This document shows, one piece after another, positions 27,741 to 39,177 of a DNA stretch of 64,000 nt. The stretch lies in assembly GCF_006494815.1 (NCBI RefSeq), contig NZ_CP041091.1:1324501-1388500 (forward strand). The letters are read 5' to 3'. The stretch's first letter is position 1; every line of letters begins with the position of its first letter. The stretch is from Nocardioides sambongensis. GTDB lineage: Bacteria > Actinomycetota > Actinomycetes > Propionibacteriales > Nocardioidaceae. The notes under the pieces were generated by a model. That model saw only the letters and a list, made by a program, of their open reading frames with translations, was not told the origin of the DNA and made no database searches. The position numbers and the translations under genes are program-made.

Positions 27741-29518
27741 CAGGCTTCCCCTCCCACGGTCCTGGCCGGGCGGGGTGCGTCCATGCCCAGCGTCTCCTTG
27801 CTGAGGCCGGACCACTTGTTGCCGGAGTTGAAGAACTTGAACTGGGCCAGCCACGACACCATCGGCTTGGTGAACCAGAAGAGCACCGCGAGGTCGATCA
27901 GCGTGGTCAGACCCAGCGCGAAGCCGAAGCCCTTCACGGCGCCGGTCGCGAAGATGTAGAGCACGGCGGCCGAGAGCAGCTGCACGGTGTTCGCCGCGAT
28001 CCGGGTGACCCGGGCACGGGCCCAACCGGTCTCCACCGCGACCCGCATCGACTTCCCCTCCCGCATCTCGTCGCGGATGCGTTCGAAGAAGATCACGAAG
28101 GAGTCGGCGGTGACACCGACGGCGATGATCAGACCCGCGATACCGGGCAGGGTCAGCGTGAACCCGGCGGTCTCGCTGAGCAGCAGCACCATCGCGTAGG
28201 TCACCGACGCCGCGACGAACAGCGAGGCGACCACGACGAGGCCGAGGCCGCGGTAGTAGAAGAGGCAGTAGAGCATCACCAGGGCGAGACCGAAGGCACC
28301 CGCGGTGAGACCGGCGGTCAGCTGGTTGCCGGCCAGCGACGGGCCGATCTCCTCGACCGTCGGCTCGTCCTCGAAGGTGATCGGCAGCGCGCCGTACTTC
28401 AGGCTGGTGGCCAGCGAGTTGGCCGTGGTCTCGTTGAAGTCGCCCTCGATCTGGGACTGACCGTCGGTGATCACCGCGGTCATCACCGGCGCGGAGAGCA
28501 CCTGGCCGTCCAGCACGATCGCGAACTGCTCGTCGGTGCCCTGGAACTCGCGGGAGACGGTCTCGAAGTCGTCGGCGGCACCGGTGCTGCCCGGCGGGTT
28601 GGCCTTCTCGGTGTCGTTGCCCATCTCGATGTTGACGACCCACTGCAGCTGGTTCTGCGGGATGCCGGCGGAGGCGTCGGTGAGCTCGGTGCCCTCGATG
28701 ATCGAGCGGGACAGCAGGTACTTCGGGGACTGCCCGTCCTGCGGCTCGCCGCAGGCGACCAACGGCTTGTCCGGGTCGTCGACCAGCTCGGCGGGCTTGC
28801 CCTCGGCGTCGGTCAGCACCCCGTCGGCGGTGCAGGTGGAGGCGTTGTAGAGCGCGACCGACTGGGCGTCGGGGCTGCGGCTCCAGGCGATCTCGCCCTC
28901 CGCGGTGCCGTCGCCGGCGGCGGTCTGGCCCTCGGCCGGCGCCTGGGTGGAGCCGTCGGTCGGCTCCGCGGTCGCCGGGTCGGAGGAGTCGCCGGTGGGT
29001 CCCGCCGACTCGGTGGCCTGCTGGGCCGCGTCGTCCTTGTCGGACTTCTTGTTCTTGCCGTCCGCGGGCGCGTCGGTGGGGTCGTCGCCGGGCGCGAGGT
29101 CCGGTGCGACCCGACCGAGGCCCGGGGTGCCGGTGGCGCACTTGTTCGGCTGGTTCGGGCTGCAGGCGACCAGGCGGAAGCGCAGCTGCGCCTGCCGCGA
29201 GACCGTCTCCTCGAGCTCGTTGCGGTTCTCGGTGGAGCCCGGCACCTCGACCACGATGAACTTGTCGCCCTGCGTGGTCACCTCCGCCTCGCTGACGCCG
29301 GAGCCGTTGACACGCTGGTCGAGGATCTTGCGCGCCTCCTCGAGACTCTCCTGACTGGGCGTCTCGGTGGCCGTCAGGGTGATCCGGGTGCCGCCCTCGA
29401 GGTCGAGGCCGAGCGCCGGCTTCCAGGTGCCGGTCAGCGCGACCAGGCCGTAGCAGATCGCCACGCCCAGGAAGAAGACGACCAGGGTGCGCCCCGGTCG
29501 AAGTCGTCGGTCAGCCAT
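27740..29518 (-). CDS. secD: Protein translocase subunit SecD
   Basis: Partner of SecF in the export motor. The 592-residue protein begins with one transmembrane helix (~15-33), then GLDLEGGTRITLTATE, the canonical SecD N-terminal motif. Its large periplasmic P1 region contains a low-complexity Asp/Thr/Gly-rich insert (residues ~125-210). The membrane domain has PGIAGLIIAVGVTADSFVIFFERIRDE, with the conserved aspartate for proton coupling. It starts with ATG after an AAGGGG site and is 3 bp from yajC. Confidence 0.96.
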   Translation of the reverse strand: MADRRLRPGRTLVVFFLGVAICYGLVALTGTWKPALGLDLEGGTRITLTATETPSQESLEEARKILDQRVNGSGVSEAEVTTQGDKFIVVEVPGSTENRNELEETVSRQAQLRFRLVACSPNQPNKCATGTPGLGRVAPDLAPGDDPTDAPADGKNKKSDKDDAAQQATESAGPTGDSSDPATAEPTDGSTQAPAEGQTAAGDGTAEGEIAWSRSPDAQSVALYNASTCTADGVLTDAEGKPAELVDDPDKPLVACGEPQDGQSPKYLLSRSIIEGTELTDASAGIPQNQLQWVVNIEMGNDTEKANPPGSTGAADDFETVSREFQGTDEQFAIVLDGQVLSAPVMTAVITDGQSQIEGDFNETTANSLATSLKYGALPITFEDEPTVEEIGPSLAGNQLTAGLTAGAFGLALVMLYCLFYYRGLGLVVVASLFVAASVTYAMVLLLSETAGFTLTLPGIAGLIIAVGVTADSFVIFFERIRDEMREGKSMRVAVETGWARARVTRIAANTVQLLSAAVLYIFATGAVKGFGFALGLTTLIDLAVLFWFTKPMVSWLAQFKFFNSGNKWSGLSKETLGMDAPRPARTVGGEA

Positions 29519-29521
29519 CGG

Positions 29522-29839
29522 TCAGTCGTCCCCTTGCTCGGGCAGCGGGTCCTCGTCGTCCGACTCCTCGGCCTCGTCGCTGCGGTCCACCTTGGAGCCG
29601 ATCGCGCCGCGGACCACCCGCAGCACCACGCCGGGCGCCACCTCGACGGCGAGGTCGTCGTCGGTGATCTCGGCGATGGTGGCGAAGACACCGCTGGTCA
29701 GCAGCACCCGGTCACCGACGTCGAGGCCGGACTGCATCTGCTGCATCGCCTTCTGACGCCGCTGAGCAGGACGGATGATGAGCAGCCAGAAGATGACTGC
29801 GATCGCGGCGATCCACAGCAAGGACGCGTACTCCTCCAC
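29522..29839 (-). CDS. yajC: Preprotein translocase subunit YajC
   Basis: Small accessory protein of the SecDF complex. The 105-residue protein has an N-terminal transmembrane helix (ASLLWIAAIAVIFWLLIIRP) directly followed by the QRRQKAMQQMQSGLDVGDRVLLTSGVFATI motif that defines the family. The tail is acidic. The GTG at 29839 is chosen over the in-frame upstream ATG (29923) because it has a GAGAGG site 7 nt before it and gives the family N-terminus. A plausible -10 (TACACT, minus, 29906-29911) lies ~66 bp upstream, so yajC-secD-secF-apt may begin a transcription unit. Confidence 0.93.
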   Translation of the reverse strand: MEEYASLLWIAAIAVIFWLLIIRPAQRRQKAMQQMQSGLDVGDRVLLTSGVFATIAEITDDDLAVEVAPGVVLRVVRGAIGSKVDRSDEAEESDDEDPLPEQGDD

Positions 29840-29905
29840 GAAGAAACCTCTCAACGGTTGGTGTGCCCGGCACCCCGGAAGAGGGCAGGCGTCGACCGAC
29901 GGGCA

Positions 29906-29911
29906 AGTGTA
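29906..29911 (-). promoter_or_regulatory. Candidate -10 element (TACACT) upstream of yajC
   Basis: TACACT on the minus strand lies in the ~105-bp gap between ruvB and yajC; the matching -35 is weak, so this is only a candidate. Confidence 0.3.
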
Positions 29912-29944
29912 GCCAGGGGTCACCCAGTGCCCGAAGGTCCGGGG

Positions 29945-31048
29945 TCATTCACCCCACAGGGTCTCGTCCGCGCTCCGGAGGTCGCCGAGCTGCGACGCGC
30001 CGTCGGGGACCGCCGGCGGGGCGAGCCCGAGGTGCCGCCAGGCCGCGGCGGTCGCCACGCGGCCGCGCGGTGTCCGGGCCAGGAAGCCGTTGCGGACCAG
30101 GAAGGGCTCCGCGACCTCCTCGACGGTCTCCCGCTCCTCCCCGACGGCCACCGCGAGCGTCGAGACGCCCACCGGGCCACCCCCGAAGCGGCGGCAGAGG
30201 ACGTCGATGACGCCGCGGTCGAGCCGGTCCAGACCCAGCTCGTCGACCTCGTAGAGGTCGAGGGCGGCGCGGGCCACCTCCCGGGTGACGACGCCGTCGG
30301 CGCGGACCTGGGCGAAGTCGCGCACCCGGCGCAGCAGTCGGTTCGCGATCCGGGGCGTGCCGCGGGACCGGGAGGCGATCTCCGCCGAACCCTCCTCGGT
30401 GAGCTCCACCCCCAGCAGCCCGGCCGAGCGGTGCACGATCAGGTCGAGCTCGTCCGGCTCGTAGAACTCGAGGTGGGCGGTGAAGCCGAACCGGTCGCGC
30501 AGCGGCCCCGGCAGCAGACCGGCCCGGGTGGTGGCGCCGACCAGGGTGAACGACGGGAGCTCCAGCGGGATCGCGGTCGCCCCGGGGCCCTTGCCGATGA
30601 CGACGTCGACCCGGAAGTCCTCCATCGCCATGTAGAGCATCTCCTCGGCCGGACGCGACATCCGGTGGATCTCGTCGACGAAGAGCACCTCGCCGTCGTT
30701 GAGACCCGACAGGATCGACGCGAGGTCGCCGGCGTGGGTGATCGCCGGCCCGCTGGTGAGGCGCAGCGGCGTCCCCATCTCGTGGGCGATGATCATGGCG
30801 AGCGTGGTCTTGCCGAGCCCGGGCGGGCCCGACAGCAGCACGTGGTCGGGAGCCCGTCCGCGTCGGCGGGCGGCCTCCAGGACCAGGCCGAGCTGGTCGC
30901 GGACCCGGACCTGGCCGACCACCTCGTCGAGGCTGCGCGGTCGCAGCGCCGCCTCCACGGCTCGCTCGTCGCCGTCGGCCTCGGCCGCGGTCAGGGACCT
31001 CAGGTGGGTCTCCTCGGCGGCTTCGAGCTCATTCTCTCCGAACGGCAA
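29945..31048 (-). CDS. ruvB: Holliday junction branch migration helicase RuvB
   Basis: AAA+ ATPase ring that drives branch migration with RuvA. Walker A is [12 protein letters not shown], Walker B is [10 protein letters not shown], the sensor regions [21 protein letters not shown] and [19 protein letters not shown] are complete, and the C-terminal winged-helix domain closes with [13 protein letters not shown]. The 367-residue length is typical. The start appears to be TTG at 31048, 8 nt after a GGAAGG site; an ATG at 31055 is out of frame. It is third in the ruvC-ruvA-ruvB operon. Confidence 0.94.
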   Translation of the reverse strand: MPFGENELEAAEETHLRSLTAAEADGDERAVEAALRPRSLDEVVGQVRVRDQLGLVLEAARRRGRAPDHVLLSGPPGLGKTTLAMIIAHEMGTPLRLTSGPAITHAGDLASILSGLNDGEVLFVDEIHRMSRPAEEMLYMAMEDFRVDVVIGKGPGATAIPLELPSFTLVGATTRAGLLPGPLRDRFGFTAHLEFYEPDELDLIVHRSAGLLGVELTEEGSAEIASRSRGTPRIANRLLRRVRDFAQVRADGVVTREVARAALDLYEVDELGLDRLDRGVIDVLCRRFGGGPVGVSTLAVAVGEERETVEEVAEPFLVRNGFLARTPRGRVATAAAWRHLGLAPPAVPDGASQLGDLRSADETLWGE

Positions 31049-31099
31049 CGCTCATCCCTTCCGGTGTGACTGCACGCGACCTCTGGGTCCGATCCTGCC

Positions 31100-31707
31100 T
31101 CAGGCCTTGGACAGGGTGCGCAGTGCCGCGCGCAGCAGCGCGCCGACGTCCGCGGCTCCCCCGGCGGCCTCGGCCTCCGGCGCGACCGCGTCGACCGCCT
31201 TCTCGGCGTCCTTCGCGCTGTAGCCGAGGCCCACGAGCCCTGGTGCACCTGGTCCCGCCAGGGCGCCGACGCCGCGGCGACCGGGTGGCCGGCGCGGGAC
31301 CCGGTCGGGGCGCCGATCCGGTCCTTGAGCTCGAGGATGATCCGCTGTGCGCCCTTCTGGCCGATCCCCGGCACCTTGGTCAGCGTCTTGGCGTCCTCGC
31401 CGGCGATGGCGGTCCGTACGCCGTCGGGCGTGAGCACGGCGAGGATCGCCTGGGCGACCTTGGGGCCGACCCCCGACGCGGTCTGCACCATCTCGAAGAT
31501 CGTCTTCTCGTCCTCGTCGGCGAAGCCGAACAGGGTCATCGAGTCCTCGCGGACGACCATGCTGGTCGGCAGCGTGGCCTCGTCACCGTGGCGCAGGCCG
31601 GCCAACGTGGCCGGGGTGCAGATCAGCTCGAGGCCGACTCCCCCGACCTCGAGCACCGCGCTGGAGAGGCTGACGGCCGCGACACGGCCCCGGACGAAGG
31701 CGATCAA
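31100..31707 (-). CDS. ruvA: Holliday junction branch migration protein RuvA, frame broken once
   Basis: Tetrameric DNA-binding protein that binds the four-way junction and recruits RuvB. The OB-fold domain ([25 protein letters not shown]) and the two helix-hairpin-helix motifs ([14 protein letters not shown] and [22 protein letters not shown]) are intact. The frame then breaks at the CCC run 31238-31240 after DQVHQG. One added base restores [18 protein letters not shown] and the C-terminal domain ending at TGA 31100, giving 202 residues. The TTG start at 31707 overlaps the ruvC stop and has a GGGAG site 6 nt upstream. Confidence 0.92.
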
Positions 31708-32252
31708 CGAGGACTCCCGGAGGTGCGTGGGCGGCGGGGGCGGTGGTTCGCGGCGAGTGCGGCGTCGATCCGTGCCTGTGCGCCGCCCCGCCACACGTGG
31801 GTGATGGCCAGTGCGAGGGCGTCGGCGGCGTCGGCGGGCTTCGGCGCGGCGTCCAGGCGCAGGATCCGGGTCACCATCGCGCCCACCTGGGCCTTGTCGG
31901 CCCGGCCGTTGCCGGAGACCGCGGCCTTGACCTCGCTGGGCGTGTGCAGGGCGACCGGAAGTCCACGACGGGCGGCACAGACCATCGCGATGCCGGCGGC
32001 CTGGGCCGTCCCCATGATGGTGGAGACGTCGGAGCGGGCGAAGACCCGCTCGATGGCGACGGCGTCGGGCCGGTACTCCTCCAGTCGCGCCTCGATCCCG
32101 GCCTCGATGCTGACCAGCCGCTCCGGCACCGTGAGGTCCGAGGAGGTGCGGACCACGCCGACGTCGAGCATCCGCAGCGGACGGCCGATCGCCCCTTCGA
32201 CGATCCCGATGCCACAACGGGTCAGCCCGGGGTCGATACCGACCACGCGCAT
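31704..32252 (-). CDS. ruvC: Crossover junction endodeoxyribonuclease RuvC
   Basis: Resolves Holliday junctions by symmetric nicking. The 182-residue protein starts [20 protein letters not shown], where the first catalytic Asp sits. [22 protein letters not shown] holds the catalytic Glu, and the C-terminal [15 protein letters not shown] holds the last acidic residues. The ATG at 32252 has a GGGAGG site 7 nt upstream. It is the first gene of ruvCAB, and a LexA-type palindrome lies 23 bp upstream of its start, so the operon is probably DNA-damage inducible, as in mycobacteria. Confidence 0.95.
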   Translation of the reverse strand: MRVVGIDPGLTRCGIGIVEGAIGRPLRMLDVGVVRTSSDLTVPERLVSIEAGIEARLEEYRPDAVAIERVFARSDVSTIMGTAQAAGIAMVCAARRGLPVALHTPSEVKAAVSGNGRADKAQVGAMVTRILRLDAAPKPADAADALALAITHVWRGGAQARIDAALAANHRPRRPRTSGSPR

Positions 32253-32274
32253 GCGCCTGCCTCCCACTCGCCTG

Positions 32275-32290
32275 TCGAACACGTGTTCGC
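32275..32290. promoter_or_regulatory. LexA (SOS) box upstream of ruvCAB
   Basis: TCGAACACGTGTTCGC contains the perfect palindrome cgaacacgtgttcg and matches the actinobacterial LexA pattern GAAC-N4-GTTC with flanking CG. It is 23 bp from the ruvC start codon. Mycobacterial ruvC operons are known SOS genes. Confidence 0.8.
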
Positions 32291-32334
32291 AGGCTACCCC
32301 GACCGCGGGCCGGCCAGGGCGGCGGACACGCCGC

Positions 32335-33102
32335 TCAGGCGTCGATGGTCTCCAGGACCTCGTCGGGGATGTCGGCGTTGCTGAAGACGTTCTGCACGTC
32401 GTCCAGGTCGTCGACCGCGTCGACCAGGCGGAACACCTTGCTCGCCACGTCGGCCTCGCCGACCGGGATGTCGAGGGTCGCCACGAACTGGATCTCGGCC
32501 GAGTCGTAGTCGATGCCGGCCTCCTGCAGGGCGCTGCGGACCGCCACCACATCACCGGAGTCCGACTGCACCTCCCACGAGTCCCCGATGTCGTTGACCT
32601 CCTCGGCACCGGCGTCGAGGGTGGCCTCCAGCACGTCGTCCTCGGAGATCTCCTTCTCCTCCTGCGACTTGGCGACCACGACCACGCCCTTGCGGACGAA
32701 GAGGCGCGAGACGGAGCCCGGGTCGGCCATGGTGCCGCCGTTGCGGGTGACCGCCGTGCGGACCTCCATGGCGGCACGGTTGCGGTTGTCGGTCAGGCAC
32801 TCCACCAGCAGCGCGACGCCCTGGGGCCCGTAGACCTCGTACATGATCGTCTCGTAGTCGACGCCGCCGCCGTCGAGCCCGCCGCCGCGCTTGACCGCGG
32901 AGTCGATGTTCTTGTTCGGGACCGACTGCTTCTTCGCCTTCTGGATGGCGTCGTAGAGGGTCGGGTTGCCGGAGGGGTCGGGGCCGCCCATCTTCGCGGC
33001 GATCTCGATGTTCTTGATCAGCTTCGCGAAGAGCTTGCCGCGCTTGGCGTCGATCGCGGCCTTCTTGTGCTTCGTGGTCGCCCACTTGGAGTGGCCAGAC
33101 AT
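32335..33102 (-). CDS. YebC/PmpR family DNA-binding regulatory protein
   Basis: A 255-residue member of the YebC/TACO1 family. It begins [50 protein letters not shown] sequence with the family-defining N-terminal motif. The middle has the three-domain fold, including [29 protein letters not shown]. Family members act as transcription regulators or, as shown for some, help ribosomes through proline stretches; which applies here cannot be read from sequence. The gene lies between pdxT and the SOS-controlled ruvC, an order conserved in actinobacteria. Start is ATG after an AGGGGA-like site. Confidence 0.94.
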   Translation of the reverse strand: MSGHSKWATTKHKKAAIDAKRGKLFAKLIKNIEIAAKMGGPDPSGNPTLYDAIQKAKKQSVPNKNIDSAVKRGGGLDGGGVDYETIMYEVYGPQGVALLVECLTDNRNRAAMEVRTAVTRNGGTMADPGSVSRLFVRKGVVVVAKSQEEKEISEDDVLEATLDAGAEEVNDIGDSWEVQSDSGDVVAVRSALQEAGIDYDSAEIQFVATLDIPVGEADVASKVFRLVDAVDDLDDVQNVFSNADIPDEVLETIDA

Positions 33103-33162
33103 CCGTCCCCTACTTCCGACTCGACACGTAACGGAGCACCTGCGTCGCTCCGACCAGGAAGT

Positions 33163-33765
33163 CTATCGCTGCACCAGATCGAGGAAGAGCCGGTGCACAC
33201 GCCGGTCGGTGTCGACCTCCGGATGGAACGACGTCGCCATCAGCGGCCCCTGCCGCACCGCGACCGGGTGCCCGTGCGCCTCGGCGAGGACCTCCACGCC
33301 GGGCCCCGCGCTCTCCACCCAGGGAGCCCGAATGAAGACCGCGTGCACCGGGTCGGCGAGTCCGGTGAAGGCGATGTCGTCCTCGAAGGAGTCCACCTGG
33401 CGGCCGAAGGCGTTGCGGCGCACCGTCACGTCCAGACCGCCGACGGTCTCCTGGCCGACCGCCCCGTCGACGATCCGGTCGGCGAGCAGGATCATCCCGG
33501 CGCAGGTGCCGAGGGCCGGCATCCCGCCGGCGATCCGCTCACGCAGCGGCTCGAGCAGGTCGAAGGTGCGGGCCAGCTTGGCCATCGTCGTCGACTCTCC
33601 CCCGGGCAGCACCAGCGCGTCGCAGCGCGCCAGCTCCCCCGGACGCCGTACGGCGAGGGCCTCGACGCCGAGCGAGGTCAGTGCGCCGAGGTGCTCGCGC
33701 ACGTCCCCCTGCAGTGCGAGGACACCGACCGTCGGCACGTCGCGACGCGGTGGACCGCCGGTCAC
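33163..33765 (-). CDS. pdxT: Pyridoxal 5'-phosphate synthase glutaminase subunit PdxT
   Basis: Releases ammonia from glutamine and passes it to PdxS for vitamin B6 synthesis. The 200-residue class I-like glutaminase shows [28 protein letters not shown], the nucleophile cysteine in [13 protein letters not shown], and the catalytic His-Glu in [14 protein letters not shown]. The start (GTG 33765) overlaps the pdxS stop by 4 bp, so the two are coupled in the usual pdxS-pdxT order. There is a 60-bp gap to the YebC-family gene that follows. Confidence 0.95.
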   Translation of the reverse strand: MTGGPPRRDVPTVGVLALQGDVREHLGALTSLGVEALAVRRPGELARCDALVLPGGESTTMAKLARTFDLLEPLRERIAGGMPALGTCAGMILLADRIVDGAVGQETVGGLDVTVRRNAFGRQVDSFEDDIAFTGLADPVHAVFIRAPWVESAGPGVEVLAEAHGHPVAVRQGPLMATSFHPEVDTDRRVHRLFLDLVQR

Positions 33766-34658
33766 CAGCCGCGCTCGGCGAGCCGGTGCGGCGCCGGCAG
33801 CTCCTCGACATTGATCCCGACCATCGCCTCACCCAGGCCGCGGGAGACCTTGGCGACCACGTCCGGGTCGTCGTGGAAGGTGGTCGCCTTCACGATCGCC
33901 TCGGCCCGCTGGGCGGGGTTGCCGGACTTGAAGATGCCCGAGCCGACGAAGACGCCCTCGGCGCCCAGCTGCATCATCATCGCAGCGTCCGCGGGCGTCG
34001 CGATGCCGCCGGCGGTGAAGAGGACCACCGGCAGCCTGCCGGACCGGGCGACCTCGGCCACCAGGTCGAAGGGTGCCTGCAGCTCCTTGGCCGCCACGAA
34101 CAGCTCGTCCTCGGCCAACGCCCCCAGGCGGCGGATCTCGCGACGGATGGTGCGCATGTGGGTCACCGCGTTGGACACGTCGCCGGTGCCGGCCTCGCCC
34201 TTGGAGCGGATCATCGCGGCGCCCTCGGTGATCCGGCGCAGGGCCTCGCCCAGGTTGGTCGCACCGCAGACGAAGGGGACCTGGAAGGCCCACTTGTCGA
34301 TGTGGTTCTCGTAGTCGGCGGGGGTGAGCACCTCGGACTCGTCGATGTAGTCCACCCCCAGCGACTGCAGCACCTGCGCCTCGGCGAAGTGACCGATCCG
34401 GGCCTTGGCCATCACCGGGATGGAGACCGCCTCGACGATGCCGTCGATCATGTCGGGGTCGCTCATCCGGGACACCCCGCCCTGGGCCCGGATGTCGGCC
34501 GGGACGCGCTCCAGCGCCATCACCGCGACCGCACCGGCGTCCTCGGCGATCTTCGCCTGCTCGGGGGTGACCACATCCATGATCACGCCACCCTTGAGCA
34601 TCTCGGCCATGCCGCGCTTGACGCGGGTCGTTCCGGTGGTGGGCTGCTGCTCGCTCAT
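33762..34658 (-). CDS. pdxS: Pyridoxal 5'-phosphate synthase lyase subunit PdxS
   Basis: Makes PLP from ribose 5-phosphate, glyceraldehyde 3-phosphate and ammonia as a dodecameric (beta/alpha)8 barrel. The 298-residue protein has [45 protein letters not shown] sequence, with lysines in [11 protein letters not shown] and [13 protein letters not shown] and the phosphate site in [33 protein letters not shown]. The ATG at 34658 starts MSEQQP, and a TAGACT -10 element lies 7 nt upstream, which supports this start over the upstream in-frame residues and suggests leaderless translation. Confidence 0.96.
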   Translation of the reverse strand: MSEQQPTTGTTRVKRGMAEMLKGGVIMDVVTPEQAKIAEDAGAVAVMALERVPADIRAQGGVSRMSDPDMIDGIVEAVSIPVMAKARIGHFAEAQVLQSLGVDYIDESEVLTPADYENHIDKWAFQVPFVCGATNLGEALRRITEGAAMIRSKGEAGTGDVSNAVTHMRTIRREIRRLGALAEDELFVAAKELQAPFDLVAEVARSGRLPVVLFTAGGIATPADAAMMMQLGAEGVFVGSGIFKSGNPAQRAEAIVKATTFHDDPDVVAKVSRGLGEAMVGINVEELPAPHRLAERGW

Positions 34659-34665
34659 GGGGTCG

Positions 34666-34671
34666 AGTCTA
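34666..34671 (-). promoter_or_regulatory. -10 element (TAGACT) of pdxS, leaderless type
   Basis: TAGACT on the minus strand ends 7 nt before the pdxS ATG, inside the short gap after the phosphatidyltransferase gene. No ribosome site follows it. Confidence 0.5.
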
Positions 34672-34689
34672 GGACCACCCGAACAGTGT

Positions 34690-35367
34690 TCAGGAGGCGG
34701 TCTCAGGGTTGCCGTCGTCCGCCGGGCCGGACGCCGCAGCAGCATCGGCGGCGTCCAGGGCGAGCGCCTGGCGGCGCACCTTCAGCACGCGGAAGGCGAC
34801 CGTGTAGGTGTTGGCGAAGGCGAGCACCCACAGCGTCAGGTAGATCAGGATGTCGGCGTCGAAGATTCCGGCGAAGCCGGTCATCACCAAGATGGCGACC
34901 AGCCGGTCGGCGCGCTCGGCGATCCCGCCCTTGGCGTCCATGCCCAGCGACTCCGCGCGGGCCCGGGCGTAGGAGGTGACCGATCCCATCACCAGGCAGT
35001 AGAGCGTGAGGCACAGGTAGAGGTAGCTGTCACCGTGCTCGGGCCGGGCGAAGTAGAGGGCGAGCCCGCCGAAGACTGCGCCGTCGCCGATCCGGTCGAG
35101 GGTGGAGTCCCAGAACGCGCCGAAGCGGGACTTGCGGCCCAGCTCGCGTGCCATCTTGCCGTCGACCAGGTCGCTGAAGACGAAGGCGGTGATGACCAGG
35201 ACCCCGATCAGCAGCTCGCCGATCGGGAAGAAGATCAGGGCGCCGGCCACGACGCCGAGGGTCCCGACGAGCGTCACCGCGTCCGGGCTGATCCCGAGGC
35301 GGATGAACAGGCGCACCACCGGGAGCAGGACCACGCCCTGCCAGAAGTCCTTGAATCGGTCCAACAT
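34690..35367 (-). CDS. pgsA: CDP-alcohol phosphatidyltransferase (phosphatidylinositol phosphate synthase type)
   Basis: Integral membrane enzyme that transfers a phosphatidyl group from CDP-diacylglycerol to an alcohol acceptor. The family motif D-x2-D-G-x2-A-R-x8-G-x3-D-x3-D is complete in [26 protein letters not shown] (the run begins near residue 67), with about six hydrophobic helices. In actinobacteria the copy next to a HIT gene and thrS corresponds to PgsA1, which makes phosphatidylinositol phosphate, the PIM/LAM precursor; that substrate call is by context. The 225-residue protein starts with ATG 35367; a TAGGGT element 8 nt upstream suggests its own leaderless transcript. Confidence 0.88.
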   Translation of the reverse strand: MLDRFKDFWQGVVLLPVVRLFIRLGISPDAVTLVGTLGVVAGALIFFPIGELLIGVLVITAFVFSDLVDGKMARELGRKSRFGAFWDSTLDRIGDGAVFGGLALYFARPEHGDSYLYLCLTLYCLVMGSVTSYARARAESLGMDAKGGIAERADRLVAILVMTGFAGIFDADILIYLTLWVLAFANTYTVAFRVLKVRRQALALDAADAAAASGPADDGNPETAS

Positions 35368-35375
35368 CGCAGCGA

Positions 35376-35381
35376 ACCCTA
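35376..35381 (-). promoter_or_regulatory. -10 element (TAGGGT) of pgsA, leaderless type
   Basis: TAGGGT on the minus strand lies 8 nt before the ATG at 35367, between the HIT stop and pgsA. Confidence 0.4.
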
Positions 35382-35387
35382 GCGGGC

Positions 35388-35915
35388 TCAGCCCCAGTGC
35401 GCGGCCAGCAGGTCCCGGGTGTCCTCGAGCAGCTGCGGGAGCGTCTTGGTGCCGCCGATCACGGTCAGGAAGTTGGCGTCGCCGGACCACCGCGGCACGA
35501 CGTGCTGGTGCAGGTGCGCGGCCAGCGAGCCGCCGGCCGCGCCGCCGAGGTTCATCCCGACGTTGAACGCGTGCGGCTGGGCGATCTTGCGGATCGAGCT
35601 GATCGCCTGCTGGGTGAGCCGGGCGACCTCGATCGTCTCCGTCTCGTCGAGGTCGGTGTAGTCGGCGACGTGACGGTAGGGCAGCACCATCAGGTGCCCG
35701 GGGTTGTAGGGGTAGAGGTTGAGCACCACGTAGGCGCTCTCCCCGCGCACCACGACCAGGTCGTCGTCGGTGGAGGTCGCCGGGTCGCGGGTGATCCGGC
35801 AGAACGGGCACTCCGGCTTCGGCGGTCCGTCGCTCGGCGCGTCCTGCTCCTCGCCACGGACATAGGTCATCCGGTGCGGCGTCCACAGCCGCTCCAGCCC
35901 GTCGGGCGCGCTCAT
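35388..35915 (-). CDS. HIT-domain nucleotide hydrolase/phosphorylase
   Basis: Histidine-triad protein of the AP4A phosphorylase/FHIT-like type (compare Rv2613c). The 175-residue sequence has a CPFCRI motif (half of a possible zinc site), NLYPYNPGHLMVLPYRHVADYTDL, and the catalytic triad HLHQHVVPRW near residue 140. The long N-terminal segment before CPFC (about 36 residues) is usual for this group. It sits upstream of the phosphatidyltransferase gene, as in other actinobacteria, and starts with ATG after a GGAGGAGAG ribosome site. Confidence 0.92.
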   Translation of the reverse strand: MSAPDGLERLWTPHRMTYVRGEEQDAPSDGPPKPECPFCRITRDPATSTDDDLVVVRGESAYVVLNLYPYNPGHLMVLPYRHVADYTDLDETETIEVARLTQQAISSIRKIAQPHAFNVGMNLGGAAGGSLAAHLHQHVVPRWSGDANFLTVIGGTKTLPQLLEDTRDLLAAHWG

Positions 35916-36002
35916 CCGCCCACTCTCCTCCCGTGCCGTCCCGATGCGCCGCTGCGCAGCCTACCGGTGGCTCCACCGGCGCCCGCGACTCCTCGGGACC
36001 CA

Positions 36003-36050
36003 CCGCCCCGGCCTGACGCGGGCACGCCGCCCCGGCCTGACGCGGGCACG
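36003..36050. repeat. 24-bp perfect tandem duplication in an intergenic gap
   Basis: Two adjacent identical copies of a ccgccccggcctgacg-type 24-bp unit (36003-36026 and 36027-36050) with a further partial start ccgc. They lie just downstream of the DUF1906-like gene and upstream of the HIT gene. No coding or hairpin role is apparent. Confidence 0.75.
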
Positions 36051-36071
36051 CCGCACGGGCTCGGCGTGATC

Positions 36072-37041
36072 TCAGGTCTGGTGGAACCAGCGGCCCAGGT
36101 CGGCGGTGATCCCCGGGCAGGTCACGTTGTGGTCGCGACGCTGCTCCACCCACTGGCCGAGCACCGCCTCGCCGCCCTGGATCGACCAGTCGTCCCCGCA
36201 GCGCGACAGCGCCTCCTCGCGGGAGGTCTCACCGGCGGCGCGCCACTCCGGCACCTCCAGGCGGAGGTCGCCGACGACCTGCTCCCACAGGTGCGGCGTG
36301 GAGTAGACCCCGATCGCGTAGCCCGCGTCGACATAGCCGCGGGCGGCACCCTCGACCACGGCCGCGTTCGCCGTCGTGTCCGCGCTCCACTCGAAGTCCG
36401 GGACGGGCTCCACGTCGATCCACACGATCGGGGTGCGGAGGCCGACGGTGCCCATGTTGCCGATGTTGTAGCGGGCCTGCTGGTAGCCGACGTTCTTCAG
36501 CCGCCCCAGCCTGCTGCCGGCGTCGTAGGGCCCCTGGTCGCCGTAGTCCTCGAGCGTGCCGGCGTCCGGATAGCTCGCCACCGCGTACGCCGAGAGCAGC
36601 AGCTGGTGGTCGCCGACCCAGTCGACCTGGTCGGCCAGGCAGGGGTTCGGCGTGAAGCCCGGGCCGTTGGTCAGCCCGACCACCACGTACTCGGCCTCGG
36701 GAACCGGCATCGGCATCCCCAGGGTGCGCTTCTCCGGGATGCCCATCCCCGGCGGGCACTGGGGCCAGCTGATGTCGGCGCCGAGCAGGGCGCCGTCGAC
36801 CGGCGGGATCTCCTGCCGGCTCTCACCGTCCTGGGCCAGCTGCTCGGCGAGGTCGGCGAGGTCGCCGGCGTCGTCGTCGGGCACGCTCTGGCCCCGCCAC
36901 CGTCCTGCCCCGGCCCCGCGCTCGGCGCGCCCGACGAGGTCGACGCCCCGTCCGGACCGGCCTCCTCGGAGGTGGAGGCGCAGCCGGTCAGCGCCCCAGT
37001 GCGACCAGGAGCGCTGCGAGGAGGACGGACGGTCGGGTCAC
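36072..37041 (-). CDS. Secreted lipoprotein with a DUF1906/glycoside-hydrolase-like domain, frame broken twice
   Basis: From GTG 37041 the N-terminus reads MTRPSVLLAALLVALG and then, after one added base at the C run 36994-36997, ALTGC, a lipobox that would anchor the protein outside the membrane. A Ser/Gly/Asp-rich linker follows, and a second added base at 36892-36895 joins it to the main domain. That domain has ADISWPQCPPGMGIP at its start, VVVGLTNGPGF, a VWIDVEPVPDFEWS acidic motif and YAIGVYSTPHLWEQVVG, suggesting a TIM-barrel of the DUF1906/GH25-like kind. Restored length is 323 residues. The substrate is unknown; a cell-wall role is an inference. It follows thrS with a small overlap. 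Confidence 0.75.
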
Positions 37042-37055
37042 CTGGGTCCCGGCGG

Positions 37056-39065
<2,010 letters not shown>

Positions 39066-39177
39066 TGCGCTGCCTCCTGGCTGTTGCTGACCCGCCCGGG
39101 GACCGCGACGGGGAACTCGATCGTATCGAGGCGCGGGCGAGCACGCGCGGTCGATACCGTCCGGCCGGCCGGTCTGC

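Noticed and set aside
31046..31055. ATG at 31055 as the ruvB start
   Set aside because: It is out of frame with ruvB and would stop after 8 codons; the TTG at 31048 has a suitable GGAAGG site.
34681..34691. GAACAGTGTTC as a possible second LexA box near pdxS
   Set aside because: The spacing is GAAC-N3-GTTC instead of N4, and it lies at the 3' end of pgsA rather than before an SOS gene.
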